Shown here: piece by piece, positions 7,209-16,666 of the stretch
Layout: each line of letters starts with the position of its first letter
Numbering within the stretch: position 1 is the first letter of the stretch
Virus record (IMG/VR): IMGVR_UViG_3300030108_001346
Location: 1-26,373 of that record
Length of the DNA stretch: 26,373 nucleotides
DNA from: a virus
Direction: 5' to 3' (one strand)
The notes under the pieces: generated by a model
What the model saw: only the letters and a program-made list of their open reading frames with translations
What the model was told of the DNA's origin: nothing
Databases searched by the model: none
Made by a program: the position numbers and the translations under genes

Positions 7209-8636
7209 ATGAATTATAAATTTAAGACAAAACCCTATAAGCATCAAGTAACTGCTTTACAAAATTCTTGGATGAAAGAATATTACGCTTACTTTATGGA
7301 GATGGGTACGGGTAAATCTAAGGTATTAATAGACAATGCGGCAATGCTTTACGATAATGGCAAGATCGATGGTCTTTTAATTATAGCACCCAAAGGTGTG
7401 TATAAAAATTGGCACGAAGCTGAAATACCCACACATCTTGCAGATCATATTGAGAATGTGTCAGTTCTGTGGCAAGCCAATATTACTATGAAACAGAAAA
7501 GAAACTTAGATACTTTATTTAAAACAGATCACAGGTTGCATATTTTATGTATGAATGTCGAGGCTTTTTCTACTAAAAAAGGTGTAGACTTTGCACATAG
7601 ATTTTTATCGTGCCATAGAACAATGATGGTTATAGATGAGTCAACTACAATTAAAAATAAAGATGCTAAAAGAACTAAAAATATTTGTTCTTTGGCTCCT
7701 TATTCTAGATACAGAAGAATACTTACAGGATCACCTGTCACAAAATCGCCGCTAGATTTATTCAAACAATGTGAGTTTTTAAGACCTGAGCTATTGGGTC
7801 ATGTATCATTTTATACTTTTAGACAAAGGTATGCCGTTATGAAGAAGATGAATTTTAGTGGCAGATCTGTAGAGATTCCAATCGGTTATAGGAATCTTGA
7901 TGAATTAAGTGCTAAATTAAAGGCTTTTTCGTACAGGGTGTTGAAAGATGAATGTTTAGATTTACCTAAAAAAACTTTTATGAAAAGGATTATTCAATTA
8001 TCTCCTGATCAATTTAAATTATACGATCAAATGAAACAAATGGCCTTAGCACTACATAATGGCAAAAGTATGACGACAGCCACAGTTTTAACACAATTGA
8101 TGAGATTACAACAGATAACTTGTGGTCATTTTACGGCGGACGATGGAACACTACAAGACATTAAAAACAATCGGATTGAAGAACTAATTAATGTTTTAAA
8201 TGAAGTTGAAGGTAAGGTTGTTATATGGGCTCATTGGCAAAGAGATGTTCATAAAATTATTGAAGCTATTAAAAAAGAATTTGATGAAGACTGTGTAGAT
8301 TATTATGGTTTAACCCCTAGTGCAGATAGACAAAAAAATATTAAGAAGTTTCAAGAGGATTCTAATTGTAGATTCTTTGTAGGAACTCCACAAACAGGAG
8401 GTTATGGTATTACTTTGACAGCTGCATCAACAATGGTCTATTATTCTAATGGATATGACCTTGAAAAAAGAATGCAATCAGAAGCTAGAATTGATCGTAT
8501 TGGACAAACCAAACCTATGACTTATATCGATTTAATTTGTGAAGATACAGTTGATGAAAAAATTGTAAAATCTCTTAGAAAGAAAGTTGATATTGCAACT
8601 CAAATTATGGGAGAAGAGTTAAAAGATTGGATATGA
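7209..8636 (+). CDS. SNF2-family DNA-dependent ATPase/helicase
   Basis: A superfamily 2 ATPase of SNF2 type, 475 aa. Motifs in order: Q-like motif YKHQ (10-13), Walker A MGTGKS (32-37), motif Ia IIAPKGVYKNW (58-68), motif II DEST (143-146, in place of DEAH), motif III LTGSP (172-176), then in the C-terminal half VVIWAHWQRDV, DYYGLTPSADRQ, the motif V region GGYGITLTAAS and motif VI EARIDRIGQ (425-433). The family translocates on dsDNA and remodels protein-DNA complexes; in phages it is usually placed with replication or recombination. It is the first gene of a two-gene plus-strand island set against the rest of the window, divergent from the replication operon and probably under its own promoter. 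Confidence 0.96.
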   Translation: MNYKFKTKPYKHQVTALQNSWMKEYYAYFMEMGTGKSKVLIDNAAMLYDNGKIDGLLIIAPKGVYKNWHEAEIPTHLADHIENVSVLWQANITMKQKRNLDTLFKTDHRLHILCMNVEAFSTKKGVDFAHRFLSCHRTMMVIDESTTIKNKDAKRTKNICSLAPYSRYRRILTGSPVTKSPLDLFKQCEFLRPELLGHVSFYTFRQRYAVMKKMNFSGRSVEIPIGYRNLDELSAKLKAFSYRVLKDECLDLPKKTFMKRIIQLSPDQFKLYDQMKQMALALHNGKSMTTATVLTQLMRLQQITCGHFTADDGTLQDIKNNRIEELINVLNEVEGKVVIWAHWQRDVHKIIEAIKKEFDEDCVDYYGLTPSADRQKNIKKFQEDSNCRFFVGTPQTGGYGITLTAASTMVYYSNGYDLEKRMQSEARIDRIGQTKPMTYIDLICEDTVDEKIVKSLRKKVDIATQIMGEELKDWI

Positions 8637-8836
8637 GATATCCGTTTTATATTAGGATAGCCATACTACTATGTGTCGGTGCGTTCGCACCAATACTAAT
8701 TCATCACATTGTTTACAAACTGTGGGATGTAAGTATATTACAAGCAGCAGAAATAACTTTTATACTATGTATTCCAATAGCTTATTGGATATCTAACAAA
8801 ATTAATCAACGTTGGCACGACGACCGAGAGGATTAA
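8633..8836 (+). CDS. Small two-helix membrane protein (holin candidate)
   Basis: A 67-aa protein. I chose the ATG at 8633, which overlaps the SNF2 stop as ATGA (classical coupling), over the TTG at 8627. It has two likely membrane helices, about residues 7-27 (FYIRIAILLCVGAFAPILIH region) and 36-55 (ILQAAEITFILCIPIAYWIS), with a basic N-terminus and a highly charged C-terminus (NKINQRWHDDRED). Size and topology fit a class II-type holin, and the next gene, facing it, encodes another small membrane protein of XhlA type. No endolysin is in the window, so the lysis role is only inferred. Its stop codon overlaps that of the convergent gene by 4 bp. Confidence 0.7.
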   Translation: MRYPFYIRIAILLCVGAFAPILIHHIVYKLWDVSILQAAEITFILCIPIAYWISNKINQRWHDDRED

Positions 8837-9051
8837 TTAATTAGTTTTTCTAATGCGAAGAGTACGGCAGTTCCCGCTGCAGTTAAAAGAACCCAATAGA
8901 CTTTATCTATCTTACCGCCCAATTTTTCTACATCTTCGTGTATATGTTTTAAGTGGTTATTTTTTATTTGCGAAACGTCTCGTTTCAGGCCAGTAATATG
9001 GCCATACAAAGATATGATGTGTTCTCTAGTATTCTTGGGTTCTATTGGCAT
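8833..9051 (-). CDS. XhlA-like membrane-anchored protein (possible lysis accessory)
   Basis: A 72-aa protein with an N-terminal helical/coiled-coil part (HIISLYGHITGLKRDVSQIK followed by HIHEDVEKLGGKIDKV) and a single C-terminal membrane helix (VYWVLLTAAGTAVLFALEKL, about 51-70). This architecture, short coiled coil plus C-terminal TM, is that of the XhlA/hemolysin-associated family found beside holins and lysins in phages and prophages. It is the last gene of the leftward structural operon; its ATG overlaps the stop of the 1454-aa gene as TAATG. It may regulate or assist lysis, or anchor a virion protein to the membrane. The fold is well supported, the function is not. Confidence 0.75.
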   Translation of the reverse strand: MPIEPKNTREHIISLYGHITGLKRDVSQIKNNHLKHIHEDVEKLGGKIDKVYWVLLTAAGTAVLFALEKLIN

Positions 9052-12000
9052 TATATTCCTCTCATCGCTTTATCATATTCTATTTTTTCTGCAACAGTCA
9101 TTTGACCATAAGGTTTCATAGTCCCTGATGCCTGGGTCGTGTTACCTACAATATTTACATTGGGTGCACCACCTTGAACAGCTTGAGTATTAAAAGCTTG
9201 TGTTACTGAATCCATGATTCCTGGTGGAGATGGTACGTCTATATCTCTAAATGTTAATTCATCATCTAATAAATCTATATTTCTATTATCAGATATTATA
9301 TCTCCAATAAAAGGACTTGCTATAAAGTATGGATTTTCTATATCTCTATCTTCTGCTTCATTTAATTGATTATTAATTTCTCTCATTCTGTTTACAAAAA
9401 ATGCACTTGGTGGTTTTGGAACATATGTCCCTGACATAATTTGCCTTATGACATCTTTTTGTAAACCTTTTCTTTTCTGTAGTTCTTTTCTTATTAAGTT
9501 ATCAGACATTCCTAAAGCACGAGCTGCTTCAATGTCTTTATACATATCTCTCATAAAAGCAAATCTTCTTTGTTCTGAATACTTATATTGATCTACTATT
9601 TGTTTAGGACTTACACGACCACCTCTTAATAGTGGGGCAATAAATAAGTTGTCTGCTTTTTTTAAATTAGAACCAAATCTAGTTACCATATATTTCATAG
9701 CTCTTTCAGGATCAGAATTGATTGCTCTTAATCCAATCAAGCCTGGTAACTCATCAGATAGGTTAAATGTTTGTCCATATTTTTCATCAGTCTTACCTCT
9801 AACTGCATCTCCTATTCTTTTAAATTGAGCAATTGATCCTGGCTGTAATGATTTAGCCACATGCAAAGTGCCTTTTAACATTCGAACTCCAATATCGTCA
9901 GCTTCATTCCATACTCTTCTACCTTCTCTACCAATACCTTTTCTAATTGTAGAGTCAATTAATGCTTCTGTATAAATTGATTCTGTTGCGTAAGGTTTCA
10001 TAACTTCAGCTAGTGCATCAGTCATTCCTGTTCCAAGAGCTTTCATTAGAGAATCTTTATCACCTGCACCTGTATTAAGTGCATTTACCACAGCTTGAAA
10101 CGGTCTAATTAATGTATCGTATGCATTGTTATAACTAAAGTCAGTATATTTTAAATATCCATTTTCATCTCGACCTACAGGAATTAATGTAGAATTTTTA
10201 GACCACTCAGGAACCATTCTTCTGAGTGCTTGCATTTCTTCATCTGTTACATTATGCACTGCTTTTGCAGTTTGAACTAATGTATATGGCACACCACCTA
10301 CTGTCATACCAAAACTAAATAATCTTTTTAGTCCTAGTTTCATTAATCCAGGTATTTCAGGATTATCCAATGTGCCTTTACCAATACCTGCTGTAATTTC
10401 ATCAATAGCTGATGTATAAATATTATTACCTGTTCTCATAATTTCTAATGGGAATGCGATAAAGTTTCCAAATGGAGATTGTCTCAATGCTCTTGCAGTT
10501 CTTCCTACATAACCATAATTAGGCACATTGTTTCTAGTTAAACTGCCTGCAACTTCATCAAGTAAATTTGAAAAAGCCTGTTGATTATTTACAGCACCTT
10601 CTATGTATTCTTTTCTTTGAACTAATTTATTTAAGTATCTACCACCTGACGTATTACTTCTTAATACTTGTCTAAAATTATCTTGATTAACTCCTAGTTC
10701 TTTTAATACTTGTGAGTATCTATTTCTCTCTAAACTAAAGTTTACATATTTAAAAAAGTCATCTTCAGCAACATATGCATCTTGAAACTTACCGTATAAT
10801 TTGGCTGCACCAAGTTTAGCTCTTTCAGGTAAAGCCTTGTATGCTTTTATACTTTTATCGTTGTTAAGTAATTGTGTATAGGCTTTAGCTTCTGCTTGAC
10901 CTGGATTATTAATAACATCTTTTATAATTCTTTTAAACTCACCAATCTGTACAGATGAATCTACAACACCAACTCTTAATAATCTTTCATATAAAGCATC
11001 ATCTGCTTTAGTCATTGTTCCTAAAACTCTTCTACCTGTTAATCCATAGGCTTGACCTAATACACCTTCACCACCTAAAGATTTAGGCATTAACATTGAT
11101 ATATCACCATAGTTTGGAAAAGCAGCACCATTTGCTGCTACGAATGCACTTGCACTAATAAAATTTCTAGCGTGCGTTAGTGGAGATAAAATTGTTTTTG
11201 CAATTTGAGAAAGAGCTTTAGGCGCTAACACTCCATACTTATAAAACGTACCTACGCCACTTCGATTTAACCAATTACTTGTTGTATCAAATACAGCATC
11301 ATATATTGGAGCTCTCATATACATACCTTCTAATTTTGATAAACCATTTATCTGTCCGCTTGATTCTATTTTTTTAAACTTTAATGGGTTACCTGCTTCA
11401 AGGGGACTTAACTCATCAGGTTTAAATATAAATTTACCAGGACCATCTTCTGTACCAAACTTTAATACATCGTCCATGTACTTTAAGGTGTAATTTAAAT
11501 GAGCTTGTTTACTGACTGTATTTAAAAAAGTATATGACGGATCTTTAATAACACCAGCTATTTCTCTTTGCCAAGGTTTTAAAACTTTTTGTGTAAGTAT
11601 TTTATCTTGAACAGTAACATTATTTATTTGTTCTTTGTTTGGATTATTAATAACATCGCCCGCTTGATTTTTTAATTGTTCAACGTCTATTTCGTCTACT
11701 GTTTTTTTTCTTAAAAAATAATTTACCTCGTCATCGACAGATTTATTTAATTGTGCAAGTTCAGCTGATGTAGGATTACGACCAAGTTCTTTTACTTTGT
11801 CTGCTCTTAATAATTCTTTTGCTCTAGTAATTTGTTCGGCTGTTGGTTCATACTTTAACAATGGCATTTGTTTTTCAAATTGCTCGTACATTGTGGTCGT
11901 GTAAGAGCCTAATTGACCTTTAATATTAGTTGCAATCTCATCAGGCATTGTTCTTTGCAATAATCTAGCTGACATATTGTCAATAGATCTTCTCATATTA

Positions 12001-13415
12001 AATACAGCATCTTTTAATTTATTTGGATCACCACCATTTTTTCTAATTCTGTCCAATAAATTTTTAAACTCAGGCGATGTTCTGTAATCTTCTACTTGAA
12101 ATAAACCTTTTCGATCTATTTGTTTTGACAGTTCTGCAACGTTGGGAACTCTTTCAGTAAGCTTTGTAAAATCTTTATTTAACTGATAAAGTTTTTCTCT
12201 AATCTTTCCTGACTTGTCCATAAACTCAGCAGCAGTAATTTTGTTAGCTCTGTTAAGTTCTGCAAGAGTTCTTTGTTGTTCAGTTAATTCAAATACCTCA
12301 TCTGATATTTGTCTAAATTTAATTACATCATCTATTTGTTGTATACCTTTAACTTTAGATTGTGATTTTAAAAGTGATTTGGTAAATGGAACAGTCTTGC
12401 CACCTTTCTTAGTTGTTTCAATCGCAGGTGATATAATATCTATAAGTTCATCGTTTAATTTTTTAGCAGATACTGCACTATCATCTACATTATAAACTCT
12501 TTTTAAAACATCACCTAATTCTGATTTAGCTTTATCAAACTCTTGTACTGCTCTACCTGCTTGAAACTCCACTGATCTAATATTACCAATACCATATTGT
12601 CTAGATTCTAAAATTTGTTTAGTACCCATACCCTCAGGTTTTAATCCTGTAATTCCAAATCTTTGTAATGCTCTTCCTAATTTTGTTTCTGCATATTCTT
12701 GAACTCCGTATGTAGATGGTGTCCTAAGTTTCTTGAGCCCTGATCCTGCACCCACTAGTGCAAGACTAAATAATGCACCCTCTGTTCCAAACTTTAATCT
12801 GTTTTTTAATTTTCTATATGCGTCCGCTCTACCTTCTAAAGTTTCGTCACGATTCATCATTGTGATTGCAAAAGGTTCTAACGATGTGCCTCTAGCCATA
12901 TCAGCAAATGTTCCTATATCTTGATCAGCCACAAGTGCTTCACCAACTCCACCTCCGACAATACCGCCGATTAATTTACCTTTCTTTGTTAATTTTTCAG
13001 CACCCATTATCTTTTCACCGATACGAGCTAAGTTCATAACTTTGCCTGCTTTCTTAGCTGCGATTGCTGTCTGAGCCATTTTTCTTGCTCTGTCTGCAAC
13101 TAACACACCACCTATTGCACCACCAACTGCCATCGGTGCTACTTGAGTTATTGCTTGTAATACTTTACCAACTGTTCTTGCTTCAGCTTCATCATCAAAT
13201 GGATTGACATCATCAAACCATTCTTCTATTTCTTTTGCTGTATTGGTATCGCCGAGTAAATCAAATAATTCTGCACCAAATGAAAAAACACCTTTTGGAA
13301 TATTCCAAAGTCCTGTTGCTACACCTGCTAATGCTGATTCGAAAAAACCTACATCATCACCTGGTTTTCTTTTTGATCCTTCTTGGCTGTATAAATCTGA
13401 TACACTTTCAGGCAT
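9051..13415 (-). CDS. Very large internal virion / DNA-ejection protein (putative)
   Basis: A 1454-aa, mostly alpha-helical, Lys/Arg-rich protein. The N-terminal 220 residues alternate amphipathic helices with three Gly/Ala-rich hydrophobic stretches (APMAVGGAIGGVLVADRA near 93-110, LIGGIVGGGVGEAL near 147-160, FSLALVGAGSGL near 216-227). The middle is charged and helical, and the C-terminal third has further hydrophobic patches (LSPLTHARNFISASAFVAAN, GNFIAFPLEIMRTGNNIY) and a short Asn/Gln/Gly-rich linker before the end. Size, composition, membrane-seeking segments and place among tail genes fit the long ejection proteins of podoviruses (role of T7 gp16). I see no lytic transglycosylase or protease motif. 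The RBS is strong (GGGAGG, 5 bases before the ATG). The identity as ejection protein is inference. Confidence 0.75.
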   Translation of the reverse strand: MPESVSDLYSQEGSKRKPGDDVGFFESALAGVATGLWNIPKGVFSFGAELFDLLGDTNTAKEIEEWFDDVNPFDDEAEARTVGKVLQAITQVAPMAVGGAIGGVLVADRARKMAQTAIAAKKAGKVMNLARIGEKIMGAEKLTKKGKLIGGIVGGGVGEALVADQDIGTFADMARGTSLEPFAITMMNRDETLEGRADAYRKLKNRLKFGTEGALFSLALVGAGSGLKKLRTPSTYGVQEYAETKLGRALQRFGITGLKPEGMGTKQILESRQYGIGNIRSVEFQAGRAVQEFDKAKSELGDVLKRVYNVDDSAVSAKKLNDELIDIISPAIETTKKGGKTVPFTKSLLKSQSKVKGIQQIDDVIKFRQISDEVFELTEQQRTLAELNRANKITAAEFMDKSGKIREKLYQLNKDFTKLTERVPNVAELSKQIDRKGLFQVEDYRTSPEFKNLLDRIRKNGGDPNKLKDAVFNMRRSIDNMSARLLQRTMPDEIATNIKGQLGSYTTTMYEQFEKQMPLLKYEPTAEQITRAKELLRADKVKELGRNPTSAELAQLNKSVDDEVNYFLRKKTVDEIDVEQLKNQAGDVINNPNKEQINNVTVQDKILTQKVLKPWQREIAGVIKDPSYTFLNTVSKQAHLNYTLKYMDDVLKFGTEDGPGKFIFKPDELSPLEAGNPLKFKKIESSGQINGLSKLEGMYMRAPIYDAVFDTTSNWLNRSGVGTFYKYGVLAPKALSQIAKTILSPLTHARNFISASAFVAANGAAFPNYGDISMLMPKSLGGEGVLGQAYGLTGRRVLGTMTKADDALYERLLRVGVVDSSVQIGEFKRIIKDVINNPGQAEAKAYTQLLNNDKSIKAYKALPERAKLGAAKLYGKFQDAYVAEDDFFKYVNFSLERNRYSQVLKELGVNQDNFRQVLRSNTSGGRYLNKLVQRKEYIEGAVNNQQAFSNLLDEVAGSLTRNNVPNYGYVGRTARALRQSPFGNFIAFPLEIMRTGNNIYTSAIDEITAGIGKGTLDNPEIPGLMKLGLKRLFSFGMTVGGVPYTLVQTAKAVHNVTDEEMQALRRMVPEWSKNSTLIPVGRDENGYLKYTDFSYNNAYDTLIRPFQAVVNALNTGAGDKDSLMKALGTGMTDALAEVMKPYATESIYTEALIDSTIRKGIGREGRRVWNEADDIGVRMLKGTLHVAKSLQPGSIAQFKRIGDAVRGKTDEKYGQTFNLSDELPGLIGLRAINSDPERAMKYMVTRFGSNLKKADNLFIAPLLRGGRVSPKQIVDQYKYSEQRRFAFMRDMYKDIEAARALGMSDNLIRKELQKRKGLQKDVIRQIMSGTYVPKPPSAFFVNRMREINNQLNEAEDRDIENPYFIASPFIGDIISDNRNIDLLDDELTFRDIDVPSPPGIMDSVTQAFNTQAVQGGAPNVNIVGNTTQASGTMKPYGQMTVAEKIEYDKAMRGI

Positions 13416-13427
13416 CTGACCTCCCTA

Positions 13428-14588
13428 CTAGTTAAAACCTTTATCGGTTACCTTATAAAACGTGCCTTTTTTATGTTTTTTAATTACACCTTTGTCGATG
13501 TATATTCCACCCTCGATTAATTCAGTTTGATCGTCAGGTAACTTACCTATGATTTCATCAAATGATATACCGTATTTATCCATTTGTTTTGCAATTTTTC
13601 TAGCTTGGAATCCATCAGTAACTAAGTTACCAGCTAGTATTGCTTCTGCATCTTCATTTATAATTCTAGCTTTAGTTGCTTGTTTAGTTGCATCGCCACC
13701 TCTTCCCTCAACTATTTCTTTAATAGCTTGATCTTTTGTATAACCTAGTTTCATAAGATCTCTAACACTTTTACCTATTGAACCTGGTTCAGTTTCTCTA
13801 AGCGCTGCTTGTAGTGCAAGTTCTTTCGGTCTTCTTTCAGCTGCTCGTTTAGAAGCAACAATATCTCCAATGCCTTCTAAAGGTTTCTCAGCTGCTCTAC
13901 CTATAGCCGCTGTTAATGAACCACCTGGTTGTGCCATAAGGTTAGTTCCAAATCTAGCTAATTGTAGATATGCATCTTTTTTATAATCTTCATCATCAAC
14001 TCCTAATGTTTCTTTAAACATTGGAAGTAGATCAGCGTAAACAGTTTTAAGATCAGCCTCAGATAAGTCACCTGTGCCACCTGTGCCTTTACCTTTACCA
14101 TCTTTTCCTGCTGTGTCACCTTTATCACTATCTGCATCAGGATCAGCGTCAGGTTCAGGTTTTACATTTGTAGAAACAATATTACCTTTGTCATCTCTTA
14201 CTGTTCCTGAAAATCGATCTATTTGTCTTTCAACACTATCTATTTTATCAACCGTTCCTAACCCTTCATCACCAATACCAAATGTATAAGCACCTAAATT
14301 CAGTGCAGGTCTAACACCGTAATTATAAAGAAGATCGTTTACGTTGGTAAATAATCTTTTAGTGCCACCCATTAATGTATTAGGATATAAAAATTTTTCA
14401 GCTTCTGCCCTTGTCATGTTGTCAAAATTTTCAGGTACACCTATCATTTTTTCAAAAAAATTTCTGCTGTCTTCTTGAATGTTCCCACCCTCTCGATAAC
14501 CTGTTCTATCAACAAGGCCTGACATAATACCTTGATTCGCCATGCCTCCTCTTCGAAACATAGGTCTTTTTAAAATTCTGTTTGCCAT
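13428..14588 (-). CDS. Phage structural protein with Gly-Gly motifs at the N-terminus
   Basis: A 386-aa protein starting MANRILKRPMFRRGGMANQG, followed by IMSGLVDRTGYREGG. Such basic openings with repeated GG doublets recur in structural proteins of marine phages. Residues about 145-180 are a low-complexity linker of Asp/Gly/Lys (DADPDADSDKGDTAGKDGKG). The C-terminal half is helical (LKTVYADLLPMFKETLG, YLQLARFGTNLMAQPGGSLT, ASKRAAERRPKELALQAALR) and ends in a small beta part. No enzyme motif is visible. It lies between the Ala/Gln-rich protein and the large putative ejection protein, and its start overlaps the stop of the former as TAATG. It is probably an internal or tail-associated virion component. 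Confidence 0.7.
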   Translation of the reverse strand: MANRILKRPMFRRGGMANQGIMSGLVDRTGYREGGNIQEDSRNFFEKMIGVPENFDNMTRAEAEKFLYPNTLMGGTKRLFTNVNDLLYNYGVRPALNLGAYTFGIGDEGLGTVDKIDSVERQIDRFSGTVRDDKGNIVSTNVKPEPDADPDADSDKGDTAGKDGKGKGTGGTGDLSEADLKTVYADLLPMFKETLGVDDEDYKKDAYLQLARFGTNLMAQPGGSLTAAIGRAAEKPLEGIGDIVASKRAAERRPKELALQAALRETEPGSIGKSVRDLMKLGYTKDQAIKEIVEGRGGDATKQATKARIINEDAEAILAGNLVTDGFQARKIAKQMDKYGISFDEIIGKLPDDQTELIEGGIYIDKGVIKKHKKGTFYKVTDKGFN

Positions 14589-15427
14589 TATCTTAATGCT
14601 CCTAAGATTCCTGCTACACTAGTTCCGATTCCTAATGCACTTTGTAATGGGCTAGGACTAGGTTGTGTTTTAATAACATCACCGAAGTTTTGCATACCAC
14701 CCATTAATCCTGTTACACCTGAACCAAATACATTTAATCTTTGGAAAGGTTCATACGCTGCTGTTTGAGCCGCTTGTCTTTGTGCGTCTTCAATAGCTTG
14801 TTGTTGTGATTGTTGTATACCACCTACTGCACCTAGTGTTTGTATATCTGCTCTTTGTGCTGCTGGTAAAAATTGTCCAAGGCCTTGTTGTGCTTGTGCT
14901 AATGAGCCTTGTTGAGTAAACGCTCTATTAGCTGCTGCTTGCGCTTGACCAAAACCTGTTTGTAATAAACCTGAAAGTAGTGATGCCCGGTTCCTGTCGC
15001 TTGCTGCATCGTACTCTGCTTCAGCAACTCCTTGTCTACCACCACCAAAAGCTCCTGCTTGTAGTGCTCTTTGTCCAATGTTTTGTCTTTGCATCGCCGC
15101 TTGTCTATCAAAATCTTGTAGTGTTGCATCAATAACGTCTTGTTGATACGGCGACATAAAATCTTTGTAAGCTTGTGAACCTGTTAAGCCACCTGCTGTC
15201 GTCAATGCTTGTTGTGCAGCTGTTAAAAATGGTTGATAAGAACCAACACCTGATGCTGCTAGTTGAGCCGCTTGTGTTTGTAATGCATCTTGTGCTGCAA
15301 CTGTTGGTGCAAACTTAGATGTATCTACAGGTTTACCAACTTGTTTTGTTAATTGATCTGCATATGTTTTACCGAGTGCTTCTATGAACGGAGCTGGTAG
15401 TTGTCGTGTTTGTGTAATTTCAGCCAT
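14588..15427 (-). CDS. Ala/Gln-rich helical virion protein (ejection-protein candidate)
   Basis: A 279-aa protein extremely rich in Ala, Gln and Gly, predicted almost all helical, with stretches such as AAQDALQTQAAQLAASGVGS, RALQAGAFGGGRQGVAEAEY and QQSQQQAIEDAQRQAAQTAA, and a Gly/Leu-rich hydrophobic C-terminus (LGIGTSVAGILGALR). This composition is that of the smaller podovirus ejection or internal core proteins (roles of P22 gp7/gp20, T7 gp14), which are Ala/Gln-rich and poorly conserved. The start overlaps the stop of the upstream gene as TAATG. The MMQHYK... frame within 14899-15132 is a shadow. Function by composition and place only. Confidence 0.7.
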   Translation of the reverse strand: MAEITQTRQLPAPFIEALGKTYADQLTKQVGKPVDTSKFAPTVAAQDALQTQAAQLAASGVGSYQPFLTAAQQALTTAGGLTGSQAYKDFMSPYQQDVIDATLQDFDRQAAMQRQNIGQRALQAGAFGGGRQGVAEAEYDAASDRNRASLLSGLLQTGFGQAQAAANRAFTQQGSLAQAQQGLGQFLPAAQRADIQTLGAVGGIQQSQQQAIEDAQRQAAQTAAYEPFQRLNVFGSGVTGLMGGMQNFGDVIKTQPSPSPLQSALGIGTSVAGILGALR

Positions 15428-16635
15428 TATTTAATCCTATTTTCTAAACTTTTCATTGTGTCGTACATTCTTTGTGCACCTTTTTTGACACTTCCACCAC
15501 CTGCAGCTCTTACGGCATCAGCTGTAAATACAAATTCGTTTTTACTTAATCTTGCGGGTACGTCATCAGCCCGTTCTTTTTTACCTAGAGGTACAAAGCC
15601 ACCACTTCGTAAATCCATTTCTTTGCCACCTAGATTCATTATACCACCATCTTTTTTACCTTCAACCATTATTAATGTTTCACTCATCTCTTCATCATCT
15701 CCACCTGTCATTTCTCTACCCATATCATCAACAGCTTGTTTAGATATATCAGGTAATCTGTCATACATTGCTCTAGCCATTTTATAATTCATACCCATTG
15801 GCGTGGCTACTTTGTATAATGTAGTTGCGATATCTACTAATGTTGATGCAACTTTTTCTAGTCCTGAAGGTCTTACATCTTCCATCATAGACTCTTCCAT
15901 AACTTCTTCTTTACCTTTTGGTCCGACTTCCATCTCATCAACGTCAGCCATTATGATACCACCTTTTTCAGCCATGGTTCTTTGTTCTTTAACTTTTTGT
16001 CTTCTTTTAAATTCTTTATAATCGTCAAGTAATTTTTCTCTTCTCATTCTTTTCTCCTCTTTTCCTCTCCCTTCTAGATATTCTTTAAAAGTTATACCAC
16101 CATTTTTGTATCCTATGATTCCACCATCCTTTGCTCCCTGGTACTCGACGCTTTGTGATCTAACAAAATCTTCTACCTCACCTGGACTCAAAGCTTGATC
16201 ACCAAACGTATCACCAACATTACTGTAGTATTGTCTTAAGTATGGTTGTAATCTTACAATTCTGTCTTGATATTCTTCTTCAGTTTCTTCTTCTCCTTTT
16301 GCAAGCAAACCACCTAATAAACCTGCTCCTGCTCCAATACCTAATATACCTTTTGTTGTTCCTAAACCTTTTAGTTTATCAAGAAAACCTGCACTTCTTC
16401 CAAAATCTTGAGGTGCACCTAACATAAAATTTTTAGCTTTTAAAAAACCAGGTATTTTATTAAACGCAAAACCACCTGGACCAAAACCACCGCCTAAAGC
16501 ATAACCACCTAATCCTATAACAGCTGCTTTACCTATGGGGCTTTTAAGTACCTTTTTGATAGGTCTAGTAATCTTCTTTACGAGACTGCCTAGTCCGTAT
16601 AATTGTCTTGGTTCTTGCATTCTTGAAATTGCCAT
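15427..16635 (-). CDS. Phage structural protein with conserved ADDVPARLSKNEFV C-terminal domain
   Basis: A 402-aa protein. The N-terminus is basic and helical (LVKKITRPIKKVLKSPIGKA), followed by Gly-rich hydrophobic stretches (VIGLGGYALGGGFGPGGFAF, GILGIGAGAGLLGGLLAKGE). Short KDGGI/KGGII motifs recur at 169-173, 224-228 and 328-332. The C-terminal 50 residues (FVPLGKKERADDVPARLSKN, then EFVFTADAVRAAGGG, KKGAQRMYDTMKSLE) are a domain I recognise from many marine phage structural proteins; its function is unknown. No catalytic motif is seen. A tail or internal virion role is the contextual guess. Its start is preceded by a 31-bp gap with only a distant AGGA, so it may be weakly initiated or coupled. 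Confidence 0.75.
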   Translation of the reverse strand: MAISRMQEPRQLYGLGSLVKKITRPIKKVLKSPIGKAAVIGLGGYALGGGFGPGGFAFNKIPGFLKAKNFMLGAPQDFGRSAGFLDKLKGLGTTKGILGIGAGAGLLGGLLAKGEEETEEEYQDRIVRLQPYLRQYYSNVGDTFGDQALSPGEVEDFVRSQSVEYQGAKDGGIIGYKNGGITFKEYLEGRGKEEKRMRREKLLDDYKEFKRRQKVKEQRTMAEKGGIIMADVDEMEVGPKGKEEVMEESMMEDVRPSGLEKVASTLVDIATTLYKVATPMGMNYKMARAMYDRLPDISKQAVDDMGREMTGGDDEEMSETLIMVEGKKDGGIMNLGGKEMDLRSGGFVPLGKKERADDVPARLSKNEFVFTADAVRAAGGGSVKKGAQRMYDTMKSLENRIK

Positions 16636-16666
16636 AATCTTTTAAAATATCCTATTTTTAATCGTT

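Noticed and set aside
8627-8636. TTG start for the small membrane protein
   Set aside because: The in-frame ATG at 8633 forms an ATGA overlap with the SNF2 stop codon, a more typical coupled start.
8840-8854. ATTAG-TTTTT-CTAAT as a terminator between the convergent genes
   Set aside because: The stem is only 5 AT-rich base pairs, lies within the coding end of the 72-aa gene and has no T-run after it on either strand.
9051-13415. Lytic transglycosylase domain in the 1454-aa protein, as in T7 gp16
   Set aside because: I saw no catalytic E-S pair in an SLT-type context; the name would not be supported.
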